Assembly (NCBI RefSeq): GCF_018449525.1
Contig: NZ_JAAVUS010000006.1
Span: 186,001-250,000 of the forward strand
DNA length: 64,000 bases
Reading direction: 5' to 3'
Source: Bradyrhizobium sp. dw_78
GTDB taxonomy: Bacteria; Pseudomonadota; Alphaproteobacteria; Rhizobiales; Xanthobacteraceae
The notes under the pieces were generated by a model. The model saw only the letters and a program-made list of their open reading frames with translations, did no database searches and had not been told where the DNA came from. A program made the position numbers and the translations under genes. Numbering within the stretch: position 1 is the first letter of the stretch; the number at the start of each line of letters is the position of its first letter. Positions 47,198 to 55,633 of the stretch are shown piece after piece.

Positions 47198-47662
47198 CTA
47201 CGACTGACGCCCGGACGCAGCCTGCTTGATGGCTGCGCGGATCCGCACATAGGTGCCGCAACGGCAGATATTTCCGGCCATCGCCGCATCGATGTCGGAG
47301 TCGTCGGGGTTTGGCGTGGCCGCGAGCAGCGCCGCTGCCGACATGATCTGGCCCGACTGACAATAGCCGCACTGGATCACCTCCAGATCGAGCCAGGCCT
47401 TTTGCACCTTCGCGCCGGTGGGCGAGGCGCTGACGCCTTCGATGGTGGTGACGGCGCGGTCGCGCACGGCGCTGACCGGCAGCACGCAGGATCGCACCGG
47501 TTTGCCGTCGACATGTACCGTGCAGGCGCCGCATTGGGCGATACCGCAGCCGAATTTGGTGCCGGTCATGCCGAGGATGTCGCGCAGCACCCAAAGCAGG
47601 GGCATTTCCGGCGGAGCATCGACGGACTTCTGCTCGCCATTGATCATCAGCGTGGTTGTCAT
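47198..47662 (-). CDS. [2Fe-2S] subunit, xanthine-oxidase family (IorA-like)
   Basis: 154 aa. N-terminal plant-type ferredoxin cluster [20 protein letters not shown] and the second, all-helical cluster domain [10 protein letters not shown] plus [11 protein letters not shown] are intact. It relays electrons from the molybdenum site to the cytochrome subunit. ATG 47662 has GGAGG upstream. First gene of the three-gene operon; 10 bp precede the molybdenum subunit. Confidence 0.95.
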   Translation of the reverse strand: MTTTLMINGEQKSVDAPPEMPLLWVLRDILGMTGTKFGCGIAQCGACTVHVDGKPVRSCVLPVSAVRDRAVTTIEGVSASPTGAKVQKAWLDLEVIQCGYCQSGQIMSAAALLAATPNPDDSDIDAAMAGNICRCGTYVRIRAAIKQAASGRQS

Positions 47663-48069
47663 CAAAACCTCCAATGCGGCGCCGCGGGCAGCGGACGCCG
47701 TGGCGAAATTCGCCTTGGGCTGATCGCATATCGATTCGAACTATATCGCGCGACGGCGCGCGAAGAAGCGATATATCTTTGCAACGCTGGCTTGAACCGC
47801 GGACGGGAACGATTAGACGAAAAGTCCTTGCGGAATTTTGGCGCCGTGGTTGCTCGCGTTTGTGCTTTTTCGTTCGGGATTGCTGAAAATCCGCGGCGAA
47901 TTCATCCTTGCCGTGGTCGCCCGATGCGGTGGCGGTGTCGCCTCGCGGGCCGAAGGGCGCCATTATCGCGGGCTAAAAATTTCGGTAAACCTTTGATTTT
48001 ACCGGGGTCGCGGCCTATAAGGCCGCGCTTCCCCTCCTTAACGTTCTGGACGAATCCAAGAGACCTCGC
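47663..48069. other. Divergent promoter region, molybdenum dehydrogenase / yebC
   Basis: 407 bp without a gene. Contains an 8-bp inverted repeat TATATCGC (47742-47749) / GCGATATA (47768-47775), which lies 80-113 bp before the [2Fe-2S] gene and encloses a CGCGC-GACG-GCGCG hairpin, a candidate operator for that operon. The right end carries the yebC promoter. Confidence 0.6.
47993..48021 (+). promoter_or_regulatory. Probable sigma-70 promoter of yebC
   Basis: TTGATT (47993-47998), 17-bp spacer, TATAAG (48016-48021), about 50 bp before the yebC start. The -10 box lies in the loop of a GCGGCC/GGCCGC inverted repeat (48010-48026), unusual for a promoter. Confidence 0.65.
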
Positions 48070-48816
48070 ATGGCCGGCCATTCCCAATTCAAGAACATCA
48101 TGCACCGCAAAGGGCGGCAGGACGCCCAGAAGTCGAAGCTGTTCGGCAAGCTGGCGCGCGAAATCACGGTATCGGCGAAACTGGGAACCCCGGACCCGGC
48201 GATGAATCCCCGCCTGCGCGCGGCCGTGGTCGCGGCGCGCCAGGAAAACATGCCGAAGGACAATATCGAGCGCGCCATCAAGAAGGCGGTCGGCGGCGAG
48301 GGCGATAATTACGACGAGATCCGCTACGAAGGATATGGTCCGGGCGGCGTCGCCGTCATCGTCGAGGCGCTGACCGACAACCGCAACCGCGCGGCTTCCG
48401 ACATCCGCTCCTTCTTCACCAAGTCGGGCGGCAATCTCGGTGAAACCGGCTCGGTTGCCTTCATGTTCGACCGCACCGGCGTCATCGAATATGACGCCAG
48501 TGTCGCCTCCGATGACGCGATGCTGGATGCGGCGATCGAAGCCGGCGCCGACGACGTGGTTTCAAGCGAAAACGGGCACGAGATCTATGCCTCGCAGGAA
48601 ACCTTCCGCGACGTCGCCAAGGCGCTGGAGGCCAAATTCGGCGAAGCCCGCAAGGCGGCGCTGACCTGGAAGCCGCATAACACCGTGGCGGTCGACGACG
48701 AGACCGGCGAAAAGCTGTTGAAGCTGATCGATCAGTTGAACGAGCATGATGACGTGCAGAATGTCTACGCCAATTTCGAGGTTTCCGACGCCCTGATGGA
48801 GAAGATGGGCGGTTGA
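48070..48816 (+). CDS. yebC: YebC/PmpR-family transcription regulator
   Basis: 248 aa. [20 protein letters not shown] and [16 protein letters not shown] are the family hallmarks; the three-domain acidic protein ends [15 protein letters not shown]. Members bind DNA or ribosomes; it has the common genomic position upstream of ruvC. Confidence 0.96.
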   Translation: MAGHSQFKNIMHRKGRQDAQKSKLFGKLAREITVSAKLGTPDPAMNPRLRAAVVAARQENMPKDNIERAIKKAVGGEGDNYDEIRYEGYGPGGVAVIVEALTDNRNRAASDIRSFFTKSGGNLGETGSVAFMFDRTGVIEYDASVASDDAMLDAAIEAGADDVVSSENGHEIYASQETFRDVAKALEAKFGEARKAALTWKPHNTVAVDDETGEKLLKLIDQLNEHDDVQNVYANFEVSDALMEKMGG

Positions 48817-48924
48817 TGTAGTCGCGGAATGCTTCCACGGCTCCGACGTATCGGATTTCCGCTTTCGCGGGGATGACGTTCTGTTTGTGTTTCGTTCCCG
48901 CGGCTCCGGCGTTATCACTACCCC

Positions 48925-49452
48925 ATGACATCGCCGCCGATTCGCCATCCCGTCCGCATCCTTGGCATCGATCCAGGCCTGCGCCGCACCGGCTGGGGCG
49001 TGATCGAGATCGACGGCAACCGGCTGAGCTTTATCGGTTGCGGCTCGGTGGAACCGCCGGACGACCTGCCGCTGGCGAGCCGCCTGCTCGCGATCCATGA
49101 GGGGCTTGCGGCGGTGCTTGGCGACTTCCAGCCGGCGGAAGCCGCTGTCGAGCAGACTTTCGTCAACAAGGATGGCGTCGCGACGCTGAAACTCGGGCAG
49201 GCGCGCGGCGTCGCGATGCTGGCGCCGGCGATGTTCGGGATATCGGTCGCGGAATATGCGCCGAACCAGGTGAAAAAGACCGTGGTCGGCGCCGGTCATG
49301 CCGACAAGAACCAGATCCAGGTGATGCTGAAGATCTTGCTGCCGAAGGCCGAGCCGAAATCGCCCGATGCCGCCGACGCGCTGGCGATCGCTATCACCCA
49401 TGCGCATCACCGCGCCAGCGCGGCGCTCAGGATGAAAGTCATGGGCCTATGA
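48925..49452 (+). CDS. ruvC: Crossover junction endodeoxyribonuclease RuvC
   Basis: 175 aa. Catalytic acidic residues are visible in [15 protein letters not shown] (first Asp), [20 protein letters not shown] and the late [15 protein letters not shown]. Resolves Holliday junctions after RuvAB branch migration. Overlaps ruvA by 4 bp (ATGA). Confidence 0.97.
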   Translation: MTSPPIRHPVRILGIDPGLRRTGWGVIEIDGNRLSFIGCGSVEPPDDLPLASRLLAIHEGLAAVLGDFQPAEAAVEQTFVNKDGVATLKLGQARGVAMLAPAMFGISVAEYAPNQVKKTVVGAGHADKNQIQVMLKILLPKAEPKSPDAADALAIAITHAHHRASAALRMKVMGL

Positions 49453-50066
49453 TCGGCAAGCTCAAGGGCCTGATCGACAGTTATGGCGAGGACTACGTGA
49501 TCCTCGATGTCGGCGGTGTCGGCTATCAGGTGCATTGCTCGGCGCGCACCTTGCAAACGCTGCCGTCATCCGGCGAGGCCGCGGTGCTGTCGATCGAAAC
49601 CTATGTGCGCGAGGACCAGATCAAGCTGTTCGGCTTTCATAGCGATGTCGAGCGCGAATGGTTCCGGTTGTTGCAGACGGTGCAGGGCGTCGGCGCCAAG
49701 GTGGCGCTCGCGGTGCTCTCGACCTTGCCGCCGGCCGAACTTGCGAACGCGATTGCCCTGCGTGACAAGGCGGCGGTGACGCGCACGCCGGGCGTCGGCC
49801 CGAAAGTCGCCGAGCGCATCGTCACCGAATTGAAGGACAAGGCGCCTCACTTCGCCAATGTCGATCCGGCGCTGGTGCATCTGTCCGGCGCGCTCGACGA
49901 CCAACGCGCGCCGCGTCCGGTCACAGATGCGATTTCGGCGCTGGTCAATCTCGGCTACGGCCAGCCGCAGGCGGCCGCGGCGATTGCCTCGGCCTCCCGC
50001 AGCGCCGGCGAGAATGCGGAAACCGCGCAACTGATCCGGCTCGGCTTGAAGGAGCTGGCGAAGTGA
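49449..50066 (+). CDS. ruvA: Holliday junction branch migration protein RuvA
   Basis: 205 aa. [20 protein letters not shown], the OB-fold [11 protein letters not shown], the helix-hairpin-helix [18 protein letters not shown] and [17 protein letters not shown], and the C-terminal RuvB-contact domain. Overlaps ruvB (GTGA). Confidence 0.97.
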   Translation: MIGKLKGLIDSYGEDYVILDVGGVGYQVHCSARTLQTLPSSGEAAVLSIETYVREDQIKLFGFHSDVEREWFRLLQTVQGVGAKVALAVLSTLPPAELANAIALRDKAAVTRTPGVGPKVAERIVTELKDKAPHFANVDPALVHLSGALDDQRAPRPVTDAISALVNLGYGQPQAAAAIASASRSAGENAETAQLIRLGLKELAK

Positions 50067-51112
50067 ACCCGCCCTCCCGTATCGTCACCCCTGAACGCCG
50101 CACCGACGATGTCGGCGACACCGTGTTGCGCCCGCAATCGCTGTCGGAATTCGTCGGGCAGCAGCAGGCGCGCGCCAATCTCTCGATCTTCATCGAGGCA
50201 GCGCGCAAGCGCGGCGAGGCGCTGGATCATGTATTGTTCGTCGGCCCTCCCGGCCTCGGCAAGACCACGCTGGCGCAGATCGTGGCGCGCGAGCTCGGCG
50301 TCGGCTTTCGCGCCACCTCCGGCCCCGTCATCGCCAAGGCCGGCGATCTTGCCGCCCTGCTCACCAATCTCGAAGAGCGCGACGTTCTGTTCATCGATGA
50401 GATCCATCGTCTGAGCCCGGCGGTCGAGGAGGTGCTGTATCCGGCGATGGAGGATTTCCAGCTCGACCTCATCATCGGCGAGGGGCCCGCGGCGCGCTCG
50501 GTCAAAATTGAACTGGCAAAATTCACGCTTGTCGGCGCCACCACGCGGGCCGGTCTCCTGACCAATCCGCTGCGCGATCGTTTCGGAATTCCGGTGCGGT
50601 TGAATTTCTACACCGAGGAAGAACTGGAAAAAATCGTCATCCGCGGCGCGCGCGTGCTCAATGTCGGCATGACGCCGGACGGCGCCAACGAGATCGCGCG
50701 GCGCGCCCGCGGCACGCCGCGCATCGCCGGCCGATTGCTGCGGCGGGTGCGCGATTTTGCTTCCGCCGCCGATGCCGCCTCGATCGACCGCAAGATCGCC
50801 GACAACGCGCTGGGCGCGCTCGAGGTCGATAGCGCGGGCCTGGACGCCATGGACCGGCGATATCTCACCACCATCGCAATGAATTACGGCGGTGGGCCGG
50901 TGGGGGTGGAAACCATGGCGGCGGCGCTATCGGAGCCGCGCGACGCCATCGAGGACATCATCGAGCCCTATCTGATCCAGTGCGGCTATCTGCAACGCAC
51001 CCCGCGCGGCCGGCTTCTGACTTCGCACGCCTTCCGCCATCTCGGCCTCGCCGAACCCACGCGCGATCCGGCGCAGTTCGGATTGTTAGGCGGGGAAAGC
51101 GACGAGGAGTAA
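50063..51112 (+). CDS. ruvB: Holliday junction branch migration ATPase RuvB
   Basis: 349 aa AAA+ motor. Walker [11 protein letters not shown], Walker [10 protein letters not shown], sensor VGATTRAG, and the winged-helix end with [23 protein letters not shown] start at 50063 with GGAG upstream. In related genomes ybgC and tolQRAB follow; here oleate hydratase intervenes. Confidence 0.97.
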   Translation: MNPPSRIVTPERRTDDVGDTVLRPQSLSEFVGQQQARANLSIFIEAARKRGEALDHVLFVGPPGLGKTTLAQIVARELGVGFRATSGPVIAKAGDLAALLTNLEERDVLFIDEIHRLSPAVEEVLYPAMEDFQLDLIIGEGPAARSVKIELAKFTLVGATTRAGLLTNPLRDRFGIPVRLNFYTEEELEKIVIRGARVLNVGMTPDGANEIARRARGTPRIAGRLLRRVRDFASAADAASIDRKIADNALGALEVDSAGLDAMDRRYLTTIAMNYGGGPVGVETMAAALSEPRDAIEDIIEPYLIQCGYLQRTPRGRLLTSHAFRHLGLAEPTRDPAQFGLLGGESDEE

Positions 51113-51119
51113 GGCAATC

Positions 51120-51166
51120 GCCGACCGAACCTTGATTCATTCAGTTCGATCGGCCGCGCTTTTTTT
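51120..51166 (+). terminator. Probable intrinsic terminator after ruvB
   Basis: Inverted repeat GCCGACCGAAC (51120-51130) / GTTCGATCGGC (51144-51154), 11 bp with one mismatch, followed five bases later by a run of seven T. It separates ruvB from the opposed oleate hydratase gene. Confidence 0.6.
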
Positions 51167-52773
51167 CAGTGCGTCAGCGTCTTCGCCGCCCCCAGCAGCA
51201 CGCCGAGATCATACTGCGCCTTGTAGAGCGGTGAGACCTTCTTATCGAGGCCGAGCAGCGCGATCACGGCGGTCTGCGCCGAACGCACCGAATATTCCAC
51301 GGTGAACACCACGTCGTCGGGAATTTCGCAATACTGCCCGATGAAGGCGATGTTGGTGGTGCCGGGAGGCTTGACCGGCGGCCGGTCGCCCATCACGCGC
51401 GGCATGAACTGGCTGGTGATGTACGGCATCATGCAGGGAATGCAGTTCGAGGTTTTCAGGATCAGATCCTTTTGAGCGTCGAAACGCAGGTGGCCGAGCA
51501 GCTCGATCATCAGCTCCTCGCCGCTGCAATCCGACATCTTCTTTTTGACGAAGTTGCCGACCTGATCGACGAACAGGCCATAGCCCCAGAACACCTTGAT
51601 GTTGTCGGGCTGGCCGATGAAATGCGGCTGGGCGGCGAGCACCACCGACATCAGCCAGTTTGAATCGGTGAAGGTGACGAGGCCGCCGGTGCCGGCGACG
51701 TTGCCGGTGAATTTCTCCATCATCTCGAAGAAGGTCGGATCCCGCATCGTCACCGTGAAGGACAGCCACTTCGATTCGTCGATCTTGCCGTTGAAGACGG
51801 AAGGCCGGCCAAACGCGGTATCCTTCGCGGCGAGCTTTTCCCAGAGCGTCCAGGATCCGTCGGTCTTGCCGTCTCTGTCGTGAAGTGCGGCCGGCTGGGT
51901 CATCGAACCCAGCTGCGAGGCCGCCGTCATCGACCCGTTGGTGACGAGCACCAGATCGTCGGCGCCGACAGCGATCGGCTCCGGCCTGCCGTTATGGACG
52001 CAGTGCAATCGCTCGACGCCCTTGCCATGCGGCCCATAGACGAAATCGAGGTCGGTGACGGCGGTGCCGGTCTGGAAGCGCACGCCTTGCGCCTTCAGCC
52101 AGTTCGTCACCGGCAGCACGATCGAATCGTACTGGTTGTAAGGCGTCCGGCGAACGCCGCCGAGCGTATGGATGCGGGGAAATTCCTGGATGAAGCGGTG
52201 CAGATAGCGTTTCAGTTCGACCGCGCTGTGCCAGGGCTGGAACGCGAAAGTCGTGACCCACATGTACCAGAAATTGGTGGTGAAGAACGAGGGCGCGAAC
52301 ACATCCTCGATCCGCTTGGCGCCAAGCGATTCCTCGGATGCCGCCATGAGCTCGATCAGGTCGAGCCGGTCCTGGTTGGAAAATCCCAGAACGGAGACGT
52401 CGACCTTTTTGCCGTTCCGCACCAGCCGTGCGCGCGAATGCGGGATGTGCTTCTCGTTGAATTCATGAATCTCCTGGCTGACGGTTTTTGCGGGATCGGT
52501 CAGCGACGGGATGAATGACAGCAGATCGAAGGTGCAGGTGTAGGCCTCATAGGTGAACATGCGGCCGCCGCGGATGACATAGCCATGCTCCGGCGAGCCG
52601 CTGCCATCGAGGCTGCCGCCGAGCTGCGCCGTCTCTTCGAAAATGCAGATATTGGAGCCCTTGAGGCCCCCGTCGCGGATCAGATAGGCTGCGCTGGCGA
52701 GTGCAGCGATACCGCCGCCGACGAGATAGGCCTTCACTTCGCCGCGCTGCGCGGATCGATCGGTGTTCGCCAT
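51166..52773 (-). CDS. ohyA: Oleate hydratase (FAD-dependent, MCRA family)
   Basis: 535 aa. FAD-binding YLVGGGIAALASAAYLIRDG, EHGYVIRGGRMF with the substrate-site region, and the C-terminal PPGTTNIAFIGQYCEIPDD are diagnostic of the MCRA/oleate hydratase family. It hydrates the cis-9 double bond of unsaturated fatty acids to 10-hydroxy acids, using FAD as structural cofactor. It sits alone, opposite to its neighbours, between ruvB and ybgC. An FNR/FixK-type box lies about 100 bp upstream. Confidence 0.94.
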   Translation of the reverse strand: MANTDRSAQRGEVKAYLVGGGIAALASAAYLIRDGGLKGSNICIFEETAQLGGSLDGSGSPEHGYVIRGGRMFTYEAYTCTFDLLSFIPSLTDPAKTVSQEIHEFNEKHIPHSRARLVRNGKKVDVSVLGFSNQDRLDLIELMAASEESLGAKRIEDVFAPSFFTTNFWYMWVTTFAFQPWHSAVELKRYLHRFIQEFPRIHTLGGVRRTPYNQYDSIVLPVTNWLKAQGVRFQTGTAVTDLDFVYGPHGKGVERLHCVHNGRPEPIAVGADDLVLVTNGSMTAASQLGSMTQPAALHDRDGKTDGSWTLWEKLAAKDTAFGRPSVFNGKIDESKWLSFTVTMRDPTFFEMMEKFTGNVAGTGGLVTFTDSNWLMSVVLAAQPHFIGQPDNIKVFWGYGLFVDQVGNFVKKKMSDCSGEELMIELLGHLRFDAQKDLILKTSNCIPCMMPYITSQFMPRVMGDRPPVKPPGTTNIAFIGQYCEIPDDVVFTVEYSVRSAQTAVIALLGLDKKVSPLYKAQYDLGVLLGAAKTLTH

Positions 52774-52865
52774 GAGAGATCACCTTTATGGGGTTGGTGG
52801 GCCGCCGGTATAGGGACCGAGTCCAGCCACGGTATCCTTTGGTATGCCTTTGGCGCGTTCCGGTC

Positions 52866-52879
52866 TTGACCTCGATCAA
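52866..52879. promoter_or_regulatory. Putative FNR/FixK box upstream of oleate hydratase
   Basis: TTGACCTCGATCAA, matching TTGA-N6-TCAA with near-perfect symmetry. Centre about 100 bp before the ohyA start on the minus strand; a class II site at -41.5 would give a leader of about 58 nt. It could also act on ybgC on the other side. Confidence 0.5.
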
Positions 52880-53023
52880 TGTTCCGGGGGCGGATTATTC
52901 CTTGCGGTCTACCCAGGGAATTGACGCCGGCCGTGTTGCGAGGGCATGTCACAATCGCGTAGAGCGTGATCCGGATCCAGAGGGTCGCATGAATCACGAC
53001 CCGCTCATTTCCGGGGACGTCAG

Positions 53024-53473
53024 GTGCAAACAGCTCATATCGATGGCGAGATCCGCGATGGCCGTCATCACATGCAGGTCCGTGTCTACTACGAGGACAC
53101 GGATTTTTCCGGCATCGTCTACCATGCCAATTATCTGCGCTTCATGGAGCGCGGGCGGACCAATCATCTGCGGCTGATGGGCGCCGAGCAGCATGCGCTG
53201 TTCGAACAGGCCCATGAGGAGACGCCGGGTTTTGCGTTTGTCGTGCGTTCGATGCAGCTCGATTTTCTGAAGCCGGCACGGATGGATGACGTGCTCGACA
53301 TCGTGACCTGGCCGGTCGTGGTGAAGGGGGCCTCGATCACGCTGGCGCAGGAGGTGCGGCGGGGCAAGGATGTGCTGGTCACGGCGCAGGTTCGCGTTGC
53401 CTTCATCAGCGAGGGACGGGCGCAGCCGATCCCGAAATCGCTGCGGCTTCTGATGAAGGCCGATCTGATTTAG
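53024..53473 (+). CDS. ybgC: Tol-Pal associated acyl-CoA thioesterase YbgC
   Basis: 149 aa hot-dog thioesterase: VRVYYEDTDFSGIVYHANYLRFMERGR contains the catalytic Asp, then FVVRSMQLDFLKPARMDDVL. It usually precedes tolQ; here seven accessory genes (over 7 kb) lie between them. GTG 53024 has GGGGAC upstream; ATG 53072 is possible but would truncate the N-terminus. Confidence 0.94.
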   Translation: MQTAHIDGEIRDGRHHMQVRVYYEDTDFSGIVYHANYLRFMERGRTNHLRLMGAEQHALFEQAHEETPGFAFVVRSMQLDFLKPARMDDVLDIVTWPVVVKGASITLAQEVRRGKDVLVTAQVRVAFISEGRAQPIPKSLRLLMKADLI

Positions 53474-53556
53474 CTATCGGCCGATAGGCACGATGCCATC
53501 GACTTGTCGCGTCACGGCGATAAATTCACGGCGGATCATCAAAGCCGGAGATCACC

Positions 53557-54024
53557 ATGTCGCGTCCGCCGTTTCCGCCTTTCACCAAAGAGACCGCCGC
53601 CCAGAAGGCCCGCATGGCCGAGGATGCCTGGAATTCGTGCGACCCCGAACGGGTGGCGCTGGCCTATACCGAGGACAGCCGCTGGCGCAACCGCTCGGAA
53701 TTTTTTCAAGGCCGTGCCGCCATTGTCTCCTTCCTCACCCGCAAATGGGAGAAGGAAAAGGACTATCGCCTGATCAAGGATCTCTGGGCGTTCGACGGCA
53801 ACCGCATCGCAGTGAGGTTCCAGTATGAATGGCACGACGCGGGCGGCCAGTGGCATCGCTCCTATGGCAATGAGCAATGGGAGTTCGACGAGCATGGCCT
53901 GATGCGACGCCGCGAGGCCAGCATCAACGATATCGAGATCTCCGAACAAGACCGCCGCTTCCGCTGGCCCGCGCCGGGCCCGCGACCTGCGGACGTGCCG
54001 GGCTTGGGTGAAAGCCCGTTTTGA
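53557..54024 (+). CDS. DUF1348 NTF2-like protein
   Basis: 155 aa of the nuclear-transport-factor-2 fold: [39 protein letters not shown], and [20 protein letters not shown] are typical of DUF1348. Function unknown. ATG 53557 has GGAG upstream. A terminator overlaps its stop codon. Confidence 0.92.
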   Translation: MSRPPFPPFTKETAAQKARMAEDAWNSCDPERVALAYTEDSRWRNRSEFFQGRAAIVSFLTRKWEKEKDYRLIKDLWAFDGNRIAVRFQYEWHDAGGQWHRSYGNEQWEFDEHGLMRRREASINDIEISEQDRRFRWPAPGPRPADVPGLGESPF

Positions 54025-54030
54025 TTTTTT
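53999..54030 (+). terminator. Intrinsic terminator overlapping the DUF1348 stop
   Basis: Stem CGGGCTT (53999-54005) / AAGCCCG (54012-54018), 7 bp, followed by TTTTGATTTTTT. The stop codon TGA (54022-54024) lies in the T tract. Confidence 0.65.
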
Positions 54031-54153
54031 GGGTCGTCCCCGCGAACGCGGGGATCCATACCGCGCAATCCATCGATGAAGCAGCGTGGCGGAGGTCACA
54101 TGTAAAATAACCGCTCCCTGTGGTTATGGGTTCCCGCGTTCGCGGGAACGACG
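54031..54153. repeat. Intergenic repeat, family E (paired inverted repeat)
   Basis: GTCGTCCCCGCGAACGCGGG at the left and TTCCCGCGTTCGCGGGAACG plus ACGAC at the right form two hairpins around ~70 bp. A diverged half (TTTCCGCTTTCGCGGGGATG) lies at about 48857-48876 between yebC and ruvC. Between convergent DUF1348 and ghrA genes. Confidence 0.7.
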
Positions 54154-54168
54154 ACAAGAGATCGCGTC

Positions 54169-55134
54169 CTAATATCCGCGCGTGGCATCGACGACGTTTT
54201 CAAGGGCGTCACCGGATTCGAAGCGTTCGATCTGGCGTGCCACGTATTTCGAGATCTCGTCGGCATCGGTGTCGGCGGCGTTATGCGGCGTCAGCACGAC
54301 CTTCGGATGCGTCCAGAACCGGCTGTCCGGCGGCAATGGCTCCGTTTCATAGACATCCAGCGAGGCGCCGCCGAGCGTGCCGTCGTCAAGGCAGGCGAGA
54401 ATGTCGGCCTCGTTTTGCAATCCGCCGCGCCCGGCGTTGATCAGCACCGGCGCGCCGAGCGGGCCGGTCCGATGCAGCTTCGCGAACAGATCGCGATTCA
54501 AAATGTGCCGCGTATCCGGCGTCAGCGGCAGCAGGCTGACCAGAATATCGGTCTGCTGCAGAAACGCATCGAGCTGGGCGGCGCCGTGAAAGCATTCAAT
54601 GCCGTCGATCCGCTTCGCGCTTCGGCTCCAGCCGGTCACGCGAAAGCCGAGTTGCGTCAGCGCCCGCGCGGCGTGTGCGCCAAGCGTACCGAGGCCCATG
54701 ATTCCGACCGAGATCGCGCTCGCCGGCCATTGATATTTCGGCGCCCAGCGCTTCTCGCGCTGGCTGGCGCGCAGGTAAGGTTCCTGCCGATGATGCATCA
54801 GCACGTGAAGCACGACATATTCCGTCATCCGCGCGGTCAGGTCGGAGACCGCCACGCGAACCAGCGGCACCTTCGGCAGGCTCCTGTCGGCCATCAAGGC
54901 GTCGACGCCCGCGCCGAGGTTGAAGATGACGCGCAGGTTTGGAAACGCCGCAAGCTCTCCCGGAGCGGGTTTCCAGACCGCGGCGTAACGGATCTCGGTC
55001 GGATCGAGCCCCGCATCCGGCAGCAGAACCACGCGCCGGTTGGAGCAGACATTGTCGAATCGGCTTTTCCATCGTTGCGGCGACCAGTTTTCGGTTCCGC
55101 CGTGGATGAGCAGCGCGAGTGCAGCTTTGTTCAT
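54169..55134 (-). CDS. ghrA: Glyoxylate/hydroxypyruvate reductase A-type dehydrogenase
   Basis: 321 aa D-2-hydroxyacid dehydrogenase. NAD(P) loop VGIMGLGTLGAHAARAL near residue 138, catalytic LINAGRGGLQNEADILACLD (Arg), ETEPLPPDSRFW and the final His in VVLTPHNAADTDAD. Reduces glyoxylate and hydroxypyruvate. ATG 55134 begins MNKAALALLIHGG; the TTG at 55158 is less likely. Confidence 0.9.
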   Translation of the reverse strand: MNKAALALLIHGGTENWSPQRWKSRFDNVCSNRRVVLLPDAGLDPTEIRYAAVWKPAPGELAAFPNLRVIFNLGAGVDALMADRSLPKVPLVRVAVSDLTARMTEYVVLHVLMHHRQEPYLRASQREKRWAPKYQWPASAISVGIMGLGTLGAHAARALTQLGFRVTGWSRSAKRIDGIECFHGAAQLDAFLQQTDILVSLLPLTPDTRHILNRDLFAKLHRTGPLGAPVLINAGRGGLQNEADILACLDDGTLGGASLDVYETEPLPPDSRFWTHPKVVLTPHNAADTDADEISKYVARQIERFESGDALENVVDATRGY

Positions 55135-55264
55135 TGGATTTTGCCCGGGATCTTTCAACGTTCCGGCACCATACTGGCCCAGCCGCTTGGCGCAAAATAT
55201 TTCCGGTTTATTGTCGGCTCCGCGGCCCGTTATTCGTCGTCACAGTGAACGGGAGCTTTTCCGT

Positions 55265-55633
55265 ATGCTCTATGCGATCCTTTGCTACCACGATGAAGAC
55301 CTCGTCGGTTCCTGGACCCAGGAACAGGATGCCGCGGTGATGCAGAAACTCGCCGTCGTGCAGGACAAATTGACCAGACAGGGACGGCTCGGCCCGGTAG
55401 CGCGGCTCCTGCCGACGACGGCGGCGACGACCCTGCGCAAGGAAAATCCGCCCGTCGTGCTCGACGGGCCCTTCGCCGAGACCAAGGAGCAATTGCTCGG
55501 CTTCTATATCGTCGATTGCAGGAATCTGGATGAGGCGCTCGATGTCGCCCGCGACCTCGGCGCCGCCAATCCCGGCGGCGCTTACGAGATCCGGCCCGTC
55601 GGCCTGCTCAATCCGGGAGGTCTGAAGCCGTGA
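55265..55633 (+). CDS. YCII-related DGPF-domain protein
   Basis: 122 aa. LYAILCYHDEDLV start, VVLDGPFAETKEQLLGFYIV with the DGPF hallmark, and a ferredoxin-like dimeric fold. Always seen with ECF42-type sigma factors, whose gene starts four bases before its stop (GTGA). The function of DGPF proteins is not established. Start supported by GGGAG 8 nt upstream. Confidence 0.93.
   Translation: MLYAILCYHDEDLVGSWTQEQDAAVMQKLAVVQDKLTRQGRLGPVARLLPTTAATTLRKENPPVVLDGPFAETKEQLLGFYIVDCRNLDEALDVARDLGAANPGGAYEIRPVGLLNPGGLKP

Noticed and set aside
51166-52773. Oleate hydratase as phytoene desaturase or amine oxidase
   Set aside because: The N-terminal FAD motif is shared, but the length and C-terminal blocks (PPGTTNIAFIGQYCEIPDD) fit the MCRA family only.
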